NCBI GenBank assembly: GCA_900539345.1
Contig: UQBS01000004.1
Coordinates: forward strand, 1 to 64,000
Direction of reading: 5' to 3'
Origin: an uncultured Coriobacteriaceae bacterium
GTDB lineage: Bacteria > Actinomycetota > Coriobacteriia > Coriobacteriales > UMGS124
Length of the DNA stretch: 64,000 nucleotides
Shown: piece after piece, positions 26,608 through 35,380 of the stretch
Layout: the number at the start of each line of letters is the position of its first letter
How positions within the stretch are numbered: position 1 is the first letter of the stretch
The notes under the pieces: generated by a model
What the model saw: only the letters and a program-made list of their open reading frames with translations
Told to the model about the DNA's origin: nothing
Databases searched by the model: none
Made by a program: the position numbers and the translations under genes

Positions 26608-27774
26608 GTGTTGCTAGATGAGCGCCTGCTTCCGCAGGACCGTTGGGCTTGGGTCGAGGTCGACCTGGAGGCCATCAAGAAGAACGCCCGCGCGTGGAAG
26701 TCGTTCACGCAGCCTCCCACGCGTTTCTGTGCGGTCGTGAAGGCCAACGCCTATGGCCATGGTTCCGTGCGCGTCGCCCAGGCGCTGCGCAGCGTGGGTG
26801 TTGACATGTTCGCCGTCGCCACGGTCGCCGAAGGCGTGCGCCTGCGCGAGGGCGGCATCACCGAGCCCATCATCATGCTGGCCCAGCCCCCGATCTCCTC
26901 GGTGGGCACCCTTGTCGAGCGCCGTATCATGCCTGCTGTCTATGACCTCGAGTTTCTGGGCAGGCTCTCCGAGGAGGCCCTTGCCCAGGGCACGAAGGCC
27001 CGTTATCACCTTGCCATCGACACGGGCATGGACCGCATCGGCGTCGCGCCTGACTGCGCGGCCGAGTTCATGCGCATGGCCGACAAGCTGCTCGGCGTCG
27101 AGGTCGACGGCACGTTCACGCACTTTGCCACGGCCGACCGCATCACCGACTGGGACTTCACCGTCCAGGCGCGACGCTTCCAGGACGCGGTGGCATCCAT
27201 CCGCGCCGCAGGGATCGACCCGGGCATTGTGCACTGCGCAAACACGCCCACCACGGTGCTGCATCCCGAGTACCATTTCGACATGGTGCGCGTGGGCGTG
27301 GGCCTCTACGGCCTGCATCCGGCCGACACCACGCGCGACAAGCTCGAGCTCACCCAGGCCATGAGCGTGCGCGCCCGCGTGACCCGTGCCGTGCAGCCCA
27401 ACGTGGGGGAGGGCGTGGGCTACGGCATGACGTACCGCATCGCCCATGAGGGCACGCAGGTCTGCACCATCCCGCTGGGCTACGCCGACGGCCTGTCGCG
27501 CGTGTACAGCAACAACCTCTCGGTGCTCTGCCAGGGTCGTCGCCTGCGCCAGGTGGGCAACATCTGCATGGACCAGTGCATGTTTGAGGTCCCGCCCGAG
27601 CTTGCGGCGGGCGCCGACGGCTTCAAGCCCGTCGAGGAGGGCGACGTCGTGACCTTGGTGGGTTCCGACGGCGACGAGTTCGTGAGCATCGAGGAGCTTG
27701 CCGAGAAGATGGGCACCATCAACTACGAGGTTGCCTGTCTTTTCGACATCCGTCTGCCCAAGGTGTACGTCTAA
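26608..27774 (+). CDS. alr: Alanine racemase
   Basis: A 388-residue fold-type III PLP enzyme. Lys45 in AVVKANAYGHG binds PLP, and the second-half tyrosine lies in GYADGLSRVYSN. IDTGMDRIG and GLYGLHP are also typical. It makes D-alanine for peptidoglycan. GAGGAGG is followed at close range by GTG (26608) and TTG (26611); either could be the start. Located 79 nt after nnr. Confidence 0.95.
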   Translation: MLLDERLLPQDRWAWVEVDLEAIKKNARAWKSFTQPPTRFCAVVKANAYGHGSVRVAQALRSVGVDMFAVATVAEGVRLREGGITEPIIMLAQPPISSVGTLVERRIMPAVYDLEFLGRLSEEALAQGTKARYHLAIDTGMDRIGVAPDCAAEFMRMADKLLGVEVDGTFTHFATADRITDWDFTVQARRFQDAVASIRAAGIDPGIVHCANTPTTVLHPEYHFDMVRVGVGLYGLHPADTTRDKLELTQAMSVRARVTRAVQPNVGEGVGYGMTYRIAHEGTQVCTIPLGYADGLSRVYSNNLSVLCQGRRLRQVGNICMDQCMFEVPPELAAGADGFKPVEEGDVVTLVGSDGDEFVSIEELAEKMGTINYEVACLFDIRLPKVYV

Positions 27775-27837
27775 CGTTCCCAGGGCCGTCGCAACGGCGG
27801 CCCTTGGGCACCTGAACAGGAAAAAGGTCGTGCAGCC

Positions 27838-28485
27838 ATGCCTTGTGTCTTGAAGATACCTGGTCATCCGTCGCCTCATGCCCGTGAGGTCAAGCTCGAG
27901 GAGATTCGCTCGACGCTGGGTGACTGCCGCTTGTGCCCGTTGTGCGAGACGCGGCGCAACATCGTCTTTGGAACGGGGTCTCAAGACGCCCGGGTGGTTC
28001 TTGTGGGAGAGGCACCGGGTGCCAACGAGGATGAGCAGGGCCTGCCGTTCGTGGGCCGTGCCGGTGAGCTGCTCGATCGCATGCTTGCGCAGGCCGCGCT
28101 CATGCCCCGCGAGGACGTCTACATCGCCAACGTCCTCAAGTGCCGCCCGCCGGGCAATCGTGACCCCCGGCCTGACGAGGTCCAGCTTTGCTCGCCCTAC
28201 CTGCGCGAACAGATTCGCAGCATCTGGCCCGACATCATCATGCCGATGGGCAACCCGGCGACGCGTTTTATCCTGCGCACCGAGGCGGGCATCACGCACC
28301 TGCGCGGTAAGGTGTTCAAGACAGGCCATTTCTATGTGCTGCCTACGTTCCACCCGGCGGCCGTGTTGCGCGACCCGTTCAAGATGGAGGCGCTTGAGGC
28401 CGACTTTAGGCTCATGGGCCAGATTGTGCGCGGCGAAGTGAGGCCCGAGGGCCTTGCCGCCCCCGGAAAGGAGCAAGCTCGGTGA
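27838..28485 (+). CDS. Uracil-DNA glycosylase, Fe-S family 4
   Basis: A 215-residue family 4 UDG. GEAPGANEDEQGLPFVG (58-74) is motif A, FHPAA (171-175) motif B, and four cysteines at 30, 33, 102 and 118 match the family 4Fe-4S ligand pattern with 15 residues between the last two. It removes uracil from DNA, starting base-excision repair. It overlaps the next gene by four bases (GTGA), so translation is coupled. Confidence 0.94.
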   Translation: MPCVLKIPGHPSPHAREVKLEEIRSTLGDCRLCPLCETRRNIVFGTGSQDARVVLVGEAPGANEDEQGLPFVGRAGELLDRMLAQAALMPREDVYIANVLKCRPPGNRDPRPDEVQLCSPYLREQIRSIWPDIIMPMGNPATRFILRTEAGITHLRGKVFKTGHFYVLPTFHPAAVLRDPFKMEALEADFRLMGQIVRGEVRPEGLAAPGKEQAR

Positions 28486-29006
28486 GTCAGCAAGAAACCC
28501 CTGAGGTCCTGGGCCCCGGTCGCTTCCGTTGTGCCAGCTCGCAGGCCATGCGCTCCCTGGGTGAAGCGCTGGGCCGCGCCCTTGAGCCCGGTGACGTCGT
28601 CTTTCTCACCGGTGACCTCGGCGCAGGTAAGACGTGTTTCACGGGAGGCGTGGCGGCCGGGTTGGGCGACGTGGGCCCTGTCACAAGCCCGACGTTTCAA
28701 ATCATGTGCGTCCATGATGCCGGGCGCATGCCGCTGTTCCACTTCGACCTCTACAGGCTTGAGAGCGCCGACCAGCTTGAGGATGTGGGCGTGTTCGAGG
28801 CCCTCGAAGACGATGGTGCCTGCCTCATAGAGTGGGCGGAGATGTTTGCCGAGGAATTGGGCGACGAGCATCTTGAGGTGCGCATCACGCGGGAGCCCGT
28901 GGGTGCCGCCGCCGCCGAGCCCGCGCGCGTGGTGGAACTGTCGGCAGCAGGGGAGAGGGCAGCCCAGCTTGCCCATGCGTTTGAGCGCAACGCGCTTTCC
29001 CTGTAA
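28482..29006 (+). CDS. tsaE: tRNA t6A modification ATPase TsaE
   Basis: A 174-residue P-loop ATPase with TGDLGAGKT (43-51), TSPTF, HFDLYRL and LIEWAEM. It drives the TsaB-TsaD complex that installs N6-threonylcarbamoyl on A37 of ANN-decoding tRNAs. Start is the GTG inside the end of the glycosylase gene. The partner domains TsaB and TsaD follow 69 nt downstream. Confidence 0.95.
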   Translation: MSQQETPEVLGPGRFRCASSQAMRSLGEALGRALEPGDVVFLTGDLGAGKTCFTGGVAAGLGDVGPVTSPTFQIMCVHDAGRMPLFHFDLYRLESADQLEDVGVFEALEDDGACLIEWAEMFAEELGDEHLEVRITREPVGAAAAEPARVVELSAAGERAAQLAHAFERNALSL

Positions 29007-29075
29007 GCTTGGGGATGCAAGGCTCGGCGCCATCGGGCGCTGCGGTAAGACGAAGACGAAAGGCACGCATCGAAC

Positions 29076-31502
29076 GTGAATGCTGTAAAGCAAGGCGCCC
29101 CGTGCGCATGGAACATTCTGGCCGTTGACACCTCGACCGACATGCTGGCTTGCGCGTTGGGTCGTATGGAGCTCGACGAGGCGGGAAACCCTCGCGGTCT
29201 GGAGATGATCGCCAGCGCCGACCAGATGTGCCGCCGACATGCAAACGAGCAGCTCGTGAGTGTGATTGACGGCATGCTTGCCCAGTGCGGCATGAAGCGC
29301 GACGAGCTCGACGCGGTGCTCACGGGCACGGGCCCGGGCTCCTTCACGGGCGTGCGCATCGGCGTGGCGACTGCCAAGGGTGTCGCATGTGGCCTTGAGG
29401 TCGCGCTGCACGGCACCTCCACGCTCGACGCCGTGGCCTGGGGTGTGTGGCGCTACGGCGTGCGCGGCCTAGTGGGCGTTGTGGGCGATGCCATGCGCAA
29501 GGAGGTCTACCCCGGTCTCTATCGCGTCGACGACGAGGGCGCACATCGCCTGTTTGCCAGCGAGTCGGTGATGAAGGTCCCCGACGCCGTTGCCCTGTGG
29601 GCCGGTCGTGCCGACGCCGGCGATATCGTGCTTGCCGGTGACGGCATCGCCAAGTACCGCGCGCTCTACGAGGAGGCGGGTTTTGCCCGCTTTGCCCCCG
29701 GAGAGGCCTGGTACCCCAGTGGCGAGGGCCTTCTGCGCGCAAGCCTGGCGTCGCAGCGCTTCGATGCAGCCGAGACTGGCGACCCCGCGCTTGTCCTGCC
29801 CGTCTATACGCGCCTGTCCGACGCCGAGGAAAACGAGCGCATCCGCTTGGGCATGCCCGAGCCCGAAAGCGTGCGTGTGAGCGGCGTCGACGACGCCCTG
29901 GGTGACATCCACCTGCAGCTGCGCCCCATGAGCGTCAACGACGTCGCTGCCGTGGCGGCGCTCGAGGCGGCCGTCTTCGCCGATGCCCACCACACGCCCT
30001 GGCCTGAGAGCGCGTTCTACGACGACGTTGCCCTTCCTGGCCACATCTGGTGGGTTGCGCATGACCGCGGCACCATCGTGGGCTATGCGGGCGGCACCGT
30101 CGTGGACGGCGAGCTGCAGATTGCAAACGTCGCCGTTGCCCCCGAGCGTCGAGGCGAGCGCATCGCCGCGCGCCTCATGGGTCGCGTTGCCTACGACGCC
30201 CAGATGCTTGGCGCTACAACCTCCACGCTCGAGGTTGAGGTGGGCAACGCCCCCGCCGAGCGCCTCTACGAGCGTCTTGGCTATGTTGAGCAGGGTATTC
30301 GCCCCAACTACTACGCCCCGGGCGTAGGCGCGCGCATCATGGCTGCGCAGCTTCCGCTCAAAGACACCGCCCCCAACCCCGACGTCGAGCCCGGCCCCCA
30401 GGCGAGCTCCTGCGCGTGGCCGCCCGTCTATCCTGAGCGCACGCCCGAGCAGGTCGAGACTCTCAAGGCGGCCGGCGAGCTCATTTTGGCGGTTGAGAGC
30501 AGCTGCGACGAGACGGCCATGGCCGTCATCGACGGCGCGGGCAAGATCATTGCCAACGTCGTTGCTACTCAGATTGACTTCCACGCCCGCTTTGGCGGCG
30601 TCGTGCCCGAGATTGCCTCGCGCAAGCACACCGAGGCCGTTGTGGGCGTCTACCTGGAGACCATGGAGCAGGCAGGCGAGGCGCTCGGCCTGGGAGCCAT
30701 GCTTTCCCCGCACGACCTGGCCGCCGTCGCCGTCACGCAGGGCCCGGGCCTCGTGGGCGCGCTCGTCGTGGGCATGGCATTTGCCAAGGGTCTTGCCTGG
30801 GCGGCCGACAAGCCCCTCGTGTGCGTGAACCACCTCGAGGGACATCTCTTCGCCAACCTCTTTGAGACGCCCGACCTTGAGCCGCCGTTCGTGGCGAGCC
30901 TGCTGTCGGGCGGCCACACCATGCTCGTGCACGTGCGCGACTGGGGCGACTACCGCATCCTGGGCGAGACGCTCGACGACGCGGTGGGCGAGGCGTTCGA
31001 CAAGGTGGCCAAGGCGCTCGGTCTGGGTTACCCCGGCGGCCCCATCATCTCCCGCCTTGCCAAGACGGGCAACCCCAAGGCCATCGACTTCCCGCGCGCG
31101 ATGCTGCACAGCCACGACTACCGCTTCTCGCTGTCGGGCCTCAAGACGGCCGTCGTCACCTACATCAACGCCGAGAACGCCGCCGGTCGCGCCATCAACC
31201 TGCCCGACCTCGCCGCAAGCTTCGAGGCCGCCGTCGTCGACGTGCAGGTGGCCAAGGCCGTCACGGCGGTGCGCGAGTGCCATGTCACCGACTTCTGCGC
31301 CGGCGGTGGCGTCACGGCCAACCCCGAGCTGCGTGAGGCCTTCAAGCAGGCGTTCGGCCGCCGCCACGTGCGCGTGACCCTGCCGCCGCTTTCGGCCTGC
31401 ACCGACAACGCCGCCATGATCGCCCTCGTCGCCCGCCGCAAGTTCGACCGCGGCGAGACGGCGCCCCTCACCGCCGACGCGGTGCCCAACATGGAGCTGT
31501 AA
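29076..31502 (+). CDS. tsaB-rimI-tsaD: TsaB - RimI - TsaD triple fusion
   Basis: An 808-residue protein with three complete domains. Residues 1-235 are TsaB (ILAVDTSTDMLACALG, GTGPGSFTGVRIG). Residues about 278-430 are a GNAT acetyltransferase of the RimI type (IANVAVAPERRGERIAARLMG). Residues about 468-808 are TsaD (ILAVESSCDETAMAV, HTEAVVG near 515, NHLEGHL near 585, FSLSGLKTAV, CAGGGVTANPELR), including the metal-binding histidines. TsaB and TsaD transfer threonylcarbamoyl to tRNA A37, and RimI acetylates S18. These genes are adjacent in many actinobacteria; here they are one chain. Start GTG has AAAGG upstream. Confidence 0.95.
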   Translation: MNAVKQGAPCAWNILAVDTSTDMLACALGRMELDEAGNPRGLEMIASADQMCRRHANEQLVSVIDGMLAQCGMKRDELDAVLTGTGPGSFTGVRIGVATAKGVACGLEVALHGTSTLDAVAWGVWRYGVRGLVGVVGDAMRKEVYPGLYRVDDEGAHRLFASESVMKVPDAVALWAGRADAGDIVLAGDGIAKYRALYEEAGFARFAPGEAWYPSGEGLLRASLASQRFDAAETGDPALVLPVYTRLSDAEENERIRLGMPEPESVRVSGVDDALGDIHLQLRPMSVNDVAAVAALEAAVFADAHHTPWPESAFYDDVALPGHIWWVAHDRGTIVGYAGGTVVDGELQIANVAVAPERRGERIAARLMGRVAYDAQMLGATTSTLEVEVGNAPAERLYERLGYVEQGIRPNYYAPGVGARIMAAQLPLKDTAPNPDVEPGPQASSCAWPPVYPERTPEQVETLKAAGELILAVESSCDETAMAVIDGAGKIIANVVATQIDFHARFGGVVPEIASRKHTEAVVGVYLETMEQAGEALGLGAMLSPHDLAAVAVTQGPGLVGALVVGMAFAKGLAWAADKPLVCVNHLEGHLFANLFETPDLEPPFVASLLSGGHTMLVHVRDWGDYRILGETLDDAVGEAFDKVAKALGLGYPGGPIISRLAKTGNPKAIDFPRAMLHSHDYRFSLSGLKTAVVTYINAENAAGRAINLPDLAASFEAAVVDVQVAKAVTAVRECHVTDFCAGGGVTANPELREAFKQAFGRRHVRVTLPPLSACTDNAAMIALVARRKFDRGETAPLTADAVPNMEL

Positions 31503-31547
31503 GGTCGCCTCGGTACGACCTCAGCACATATGCCGGTCAATGCCTGG

Positions 31548-31582
31548 CCCGCCCGAGCATGTACATGCCGGGCGGGCTTTTG
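31548..31582 (+). terminator. Terminator after the t6A fusion gene
   Basis: GCCCGCCCG (31548-31556) pairs with CGGGCGGGC (31570-31578), extended by four pairs across a one-base bulge, followed by TTTT. The following 200 nt up to comF show no gene or clear promoter. Confidence 0.8.
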
Positions 31583-31780
31583 TATCGCCGTTCGTTTGTT
31601 TGTGGGCCAGTTTCACTTGTCCGAAAAGGCTCCTTTTGCCCATCCGACCAGGTCTGTTATGTCTGCGTGACGTCCGGGTTCAAATCCATGGGCGCTCCAT
31701 GGCGCATGACGTTTGCTCGGCATACGATGCCCTCTGTCAGGTTGGAGAGATGGGAGACGTGAGGTCCCATCCGCAGGCGA

Positions 31781-32593
31781 ATGGACGGGTGCATGCGCAA
31801 GCGCGCCCTTTTCCCGGGTGCGGTCGTGGCAGCAAAAGCGCTCGGTGCAGGGTTGGAGGAGGTGCTGTGGCCCACACGGTGTGTGGGATGCGACGCCATG
31901 GGGGAGCTCTTGTGCAGCCAGTGCCGCTCCCGCCTTTGGGAGATAGATCAGGCTTTTGCCTGCCCGCGGTGCGGGGCGCCGTTCGGCAGCCTCGTGTGCA
32001 CCGAATGCGCATGCCGGATGCATGACGAGGACGACGAGGACGCAGGGGGCGCCGCGCCCGACCAGGAAAGCCTCGCCGACGTCATCGCCTCTCTCGACGG
32101 CGTGCGCAGCTATGCCATGCTCGAGTGGCCCCACGACCGCATGGTGAGGGCCTACAAGGACGCCGGCGAGCGCCGGCTTGCCGTGCTCATCGCGCAGGGC
32201 ATGGCTCGGGCAGCGCGGGCGGCTTGGCCCCAGGAGCTTGCCTTGCTCAATTGCGTCGCGTTTGTCCCCTGTACCCCGCAGGCATATGCCCGCCGCGGCT
32301 TTGACCACATGGAGGCGGTGGCACGAGAGCTTACGGGCTTCCTCGGCGTCCCCCTTGACGACGTTCTGGCGCGCCGGTCCCTCAAGGACCAGCGTGACCT
32401 GGGGCGCCTGGGTCGGGCGGCGAACGTCCGGGGCACATTTGCCGTGCTCCATCGCCTCGATGGGCAAACCATCCTGCTTGTCGACGATGTCTTTACGACG
32501 GGTGCCACCATGGGGGAGGCGGCTCGCGCCCTCAAGGCCCGCGGTGCCGCGCGGGTGTTCGGCCTGACCTTCGCCCGCGCCTGGGCAGGGTAG
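31781..32593 (+). CDS. comF: ComF-family phosphoribosyltransferase
   Basis: A 270-residue protein. The N terminus has two zinc-finger-like Cys pairs (RCVGCDAMGELLCSQC and CPRCGAPFGSLVCTEC) and an acidic linker (EDDEDAGG). The C-terminal half is a phosphoribosyltransferase fold with the PRPP loop ILLVDDVFTTGATM (about 230-243). In competent bacteria ComF is required for DNA uptake into the cytosol; in others its role is unclear. No other competence gene is visible nearby. In-frame ATGs at 31781 and 31793 are both possible, without a strong ribosome-binding site. Confidence 0.85.
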   Translation: MDGCMRKRALFPGAVVAAKALGAGLEEVLWPTRCVGCDAMGELLCSQCRSRLWEIDQAFACPRCGAPFGSLVCTECACRMHDEDDEDAGGAAPDQESLADVIASLDGVRSYAMLEWPHDRMVRAYKDAGERRLAVLIAQGMARAARAAWPQELALLNCVAFVPCTPQAYARRGFDHMEAVARELTGFLGVPLDDVLARRSLKDQRDLGRLGRAANVRGTFAVLHRLDGQTILLVDDVFTTGATMGEAARALKARGAARVFGLTFARAWAG

Positions 32594-32684
32594 CCGTCCT
32601 GCAGCCCGATGCTTGCCCGGCGCCCCTGTTTTCGTTTGCGTCCGAGAGGGTCGGCCAGCTAGCCAGCCAAGAGCCGCTCGACCG

Positions 32685-33926
32685 CTATGCCTGCCCGTCT
32701 TGCGTTCTGCGGCGCATTCGCAGCTCGGAGCCGCTCATGAGCACCCCGTCGCCGAACTTTCCGCGCAGCGCGTCCTTTGTGCCTGCAATCTTCTCGCGCC
32801 GCTCGCGTTCGTGGTCGAGCTGCTCCACATCGTCAAAGAGGCTTGCCTGCTGCAGGCCTTCCTGCCAGTTCGACACCCCTACACCTAAAAGTCTCACGTG
32901 CTCGCCGGGGCGCCAGAGCTGGCCCAGGAGCTCCCAGGCTACGGGGAGGATGTCGTGCTCGTCGTCCACGCGTCGCTCCAGTGTCTGCTGCGCCGTGCGT
33001 GTGTGCCCGAACTCCTGGCAGCATTTCACGCACACGCAGCGGCCCTTGAGCCCCTTTGCGCGAAGGCGACGCGCTGTCTGTGCGCATACCGACGCCAGGG
33101 CGTCGCGGACCTCCTCGGCCCCTGTGAGGTCGTGGACAAATGTGCGCTCGTTCGACACGCTCTTGGTTTCTGCGCGCAGGGAGTAGTCTTGCACGGGGGA
33201 GGGGTCGATGCCACGTGCCCGTGCGGCAAGCGATGCGCCCATGCTGCCCAGTTGCGCCAGGGTCGCCGCGTCGGCCTGTGCCAGGGCTCCGAGCGTGCAT
33301 ATGCCGAGTCGCTCGAGCGTGGCGGCGGTCTGCGGCCCCACGCCTGGCAGGGCCCGCACGCCCATGGGGGCCAAGAAGTCGGCCTCGCAGCCGGGATACA
33401 CCACCGTTGTGCCGTTGGGCTTGTTGCGCTCGCTTGCGATCTTGCTCACCGTCTTGCTGGTGGAGAGCCCGATCGAGCACGTGATGCCCAGGCGCTGCAC
33501 TGCCGCGCTGATGCGGGCGCAGACCTCGACTGGGTCGGTGCACGAGAAACGCCCTGGTGTCACGTCGAAGTACGCCTCGTCCACGCTCATCTGCTCCATG
33601 TAGGGCGTCTCGTCGAGAATGAGGCCCATCACCTGGCGAGACACCTCGTTGTAGCGCTTGTGGCGGCCCTGCACCCAAATGGCGTCGGGACACAGGCGCT
33701 TTGCCTGCGCAGAGGGCATCGCCGAGTGCACGCCGAACTTGCGCGCCTCATAGGAGCACGTGGACACGACGCCGCGCTTGTCGGCGTCGCCGCCCACAAT
33801 GAGGGGAAGGCCCCGCCACTCTGGGTGGTCGAGCACCTCCACCGAGGCGAAGAACGCGTCGAGGTCGAGAAGCCCCACCGCTCTGCCCTGCCATGTTGTG
33901 TGTATGTCCGAAGCAATCTTTTCCAT
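32685..33926 (-). CDS. dinB: DNA polymerase IV
   Basis: A 413-residue Y-family polymerase: LLDLDAFFASVE (first catalytic Asp), CSYEARKFGVHSAMPSAQA, MSVDEAYFDVT (catalytic DE), and GVGPQTAATLERLGICTLG (helix-hairpin-helix). It makes error-prone translesion DNA. It faces comF tail to tail. The C terminus ends with a charged segment rather than a clear clamp-binding pentapeptide that I can point to with certainty. Confidence 0.94.
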   Translation of the reverse strand: MEKIASDIHTTWQGRAVGLLDLDAFFASVEVLDHPEWRGLPLIVGGDADKRGVVSTCSYEARKFGVHSAMPSAQAKRLCPDAIWVQGRHKRYNEVSRQVMGLILDETPYMEQMSVDEAYFDVTPGRFSCTDPVEVCARISAAVQRLGITCSIGLSTSKTVSKIASERNKPNGTTVVYPGCEADFLAPMGVRALPGVGPQTAATLERLGICTLGALAQADAATLAQLGSMGASLAARARGIDPSPVQDYSLRAETKSVSNERTFVHDLTGAEEVRDALASVCAQTARRLRAKGLKGRCVCVKCCQEFGHTRTAQQTLERRVDDEHDILPVAWELLGQLWRPGEHVRLLGVGVSNWQEGLQQASLFDDVEQLDHERERREKIAGTKDALRGKFGDGVLMSGSELRMRRRTQDGQA

Positions 33927-33965
33927 GCCGTAAGTATACGACGTGCGCAGGACACATCGGGCTTT

Positions 33966-33973
33966 GGTATGCT
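33966..33973 (+). promoter_or_regulatory. Candidate extended -10 promoter for the orphan binding-protein gene
   Basis: TGGTATGC-T (33966-33973 and onward) repeats the TGG-TATGCT element seen before rpmE. It would give a leader of about 330 nt. Confidence 0.35.
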
Positions 33974-34307
33974 AAGCGGGTTCTCCTCGTGTCTGTGGTT
34001 GCGGGGGAGCCCCTGCGGGGGCGAACCTTAGTCCAAGGCAAACGCGGCCAAAAGGATCCACGTAAGCCACCCGCGTGCGCGCGGGGGTGAGCATGGCGCG
34101 TCCTAGAAGTAAGTCGTGCCGCCCGTATACTTTGAGGGCAAACAGCCCCGCGGGCGAGAGGGCCTCCAGTGAGGGCGCCGCGGCGTCCGTAGCGAAAGCC
34201 CCAGCACGCGAGTGTGGGGTCAAATACCAGGTCAGGCGAGGGGAACGCTTGACAAGCAAGTTGGGGCGCGCCTGGTGCGCCCCCTGATGAGGCAGGAGCC
34301 TGCGAAG
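33974..34307 (+). other. Long GC-rich leader, possibly structured
   Basis: This 334-nt stretch has no convincing gene. Near its start GCGGGT and CGTG (about 33977-33993) can pair with CACG and ACCCGC (about 34059-34076), enclosing GGGGGAGCCCC-TGC-GGGG and CGAACC elements, so a folded RNA domain of about 100 nt is possible. Several more short G/C inverted repeats follow before the AGGAG ribosome-binding site of the next gene. I could not match it to a known riboswitch class. Confidence 0.35.
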
Positions 34308-35258
34308 ATGTACCAGACGATGACGCGCCGCCGTTTTGTGGCGGGGTTGGGTGCGGCTGCGGCGATGGGCCTGGCGGCCCTGTGCACGGGTTGCGCAAAC
34401 TACCCATCCACCCAGGAGGCTCTGGGCAACGTCAAGCAGGTCTCGAGTCTGCCGGCGGGCGCTACGCTTGAGCAGGGCGTCCTCACGGTGGGCGTCAACA
34501 CCTCCAATGCCCCGTATTGCTGGCCCACTTCCGACGGCACCCGCCTGCAGGGCATCGACGTCGACGTGGCCCTTGCCCTGGGCACGCAGCTGGGCTGTGA
34601 GGTCAAGTTCGTCAACGTCGGCGCCACCTACAACGGCGCGGCGGGCGGCACGTGCGACATCGCCATGGGAGTGAGCACCTCCACGCTGCCCGGCAGCGAG
34701 GTCCTCGTGGGCAACTATGCCGAGTCGGCACCTGCCGTCTTTGCCCGCAACTTCTCCGGCACGCTTTCTGATACCGACCTCGAAGGTGCCATGGTCGGCG
34801 TGCAGAACGACTCCGCGAGCGCCCGCGCCACCCAGCAGGCGGCTCCCGGCGCCCAGCTCAGCGGCTTCTCCACGCTCAACGATGCCTTTGCGGCGCTTGA
34901 GTCGGGCGGCGTGGCCTATGTGGCGTGCGACTCGTTCATGGGCGGCTATTTGGCCATGGGTTATTCCGACATCAGCCTGGCTGCTGCCTTCTACCTGGCC
35001 GATGCGCGCGGTGTGGCCATCGCCGCCACCAACACGAGCCTGCCCTCCGCGGTGACGTCGGCGTTCGACGCGCTCACCCGTTCGGGCGAGCTCGATGCCA
35101 TCCGCAAGCGCTGGGTCGGCGACCTCGCCACCATCTCCTCTTCCAACCAGCTCGTCATCAACGGCGTCGCCCAGCAGTATGCCGACGCCCAGGCCGCGCA
35201 GGCGGCTGCCGATGCGGCTGCGGCCGAGGTGTCCCAGGAGGGCGAGGGCGAGGAGTAA
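34308..35258 (+). CDS. Family 3 substrate-binding lipoprotein (amino-acid type), orphan
   Basis: A 316-residue protein. MTRRRFVAGLGAAAAMGLAA followed by LCTGC suggests a twin-arginine signal and a lipobox with an unusual Cys at -3. The mature part has the family 3 pattern (EQGVLTVGVNTSNAPYCW, LQGIDVDVALALGTQLG, AYVACDSFMGGYLA). Such proteins bind polar amino acids for ABC importers. No permease or ATPase gene is adjacent. The C terminus carries an Ala/Glu-rich tail. AGGAG nine bases upstream decides the start. Confidence 0.85.
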   Translation: MYQTMTRRRFVAGLGAAAAMGLAALCTGCANYPSTQEALGNVKQVSSLPAGATLEQGVLTVGVNTSNAPYCWPTSDGTRLQGIDVDVALALGTQLGCEVKFVNVGATYNGAAGGTCDIAMGVSTSTLPGSEVLVGNYAESAPAVFARNFSGTLSDTDLEGAMVGVQNDSASARATQQAAPGAQLSGFSTLNDAFAALESGGVAYVACDSFMGGYLAMGYSDISLAAAFYLADARGVAIAATNTSLPSAVTSAFDALTRSGELDAIRKRWVGDLATISSSNQLVINGVAQQYADAQAAQAAADAAAAEVSQEGEGEE

Positions 35259-35380
35259 TCGCGCCCCTGGTGACAAAACGGCCACTTTCTATCTGCCACC
35301 ATTTGCCGCAGTCACGCACATATTCTGTCAAAGATGGGGTATGCTTTGGCTATCCAGTAAGTCGAGAGATAGGAGCGAGT

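Noticed and set aside
33974..34080. c-di-AMP (ydaO-type) riboswitch before the orphan binding protein
   Set aside because: GGGGGAGCCCC…GGGGGCGAACC is reminiscent of the ydaO core, but the conserved CCGTCAGCTAACC-type segment is missing, so no class is assigned.
34220..34300. Signal recognition particle RNA (ACCAGGTCAGG present)
   Set aside because: The diagnostic GGAAGGAAGCAGC segment does not follow; the match is limited to eleven bases.
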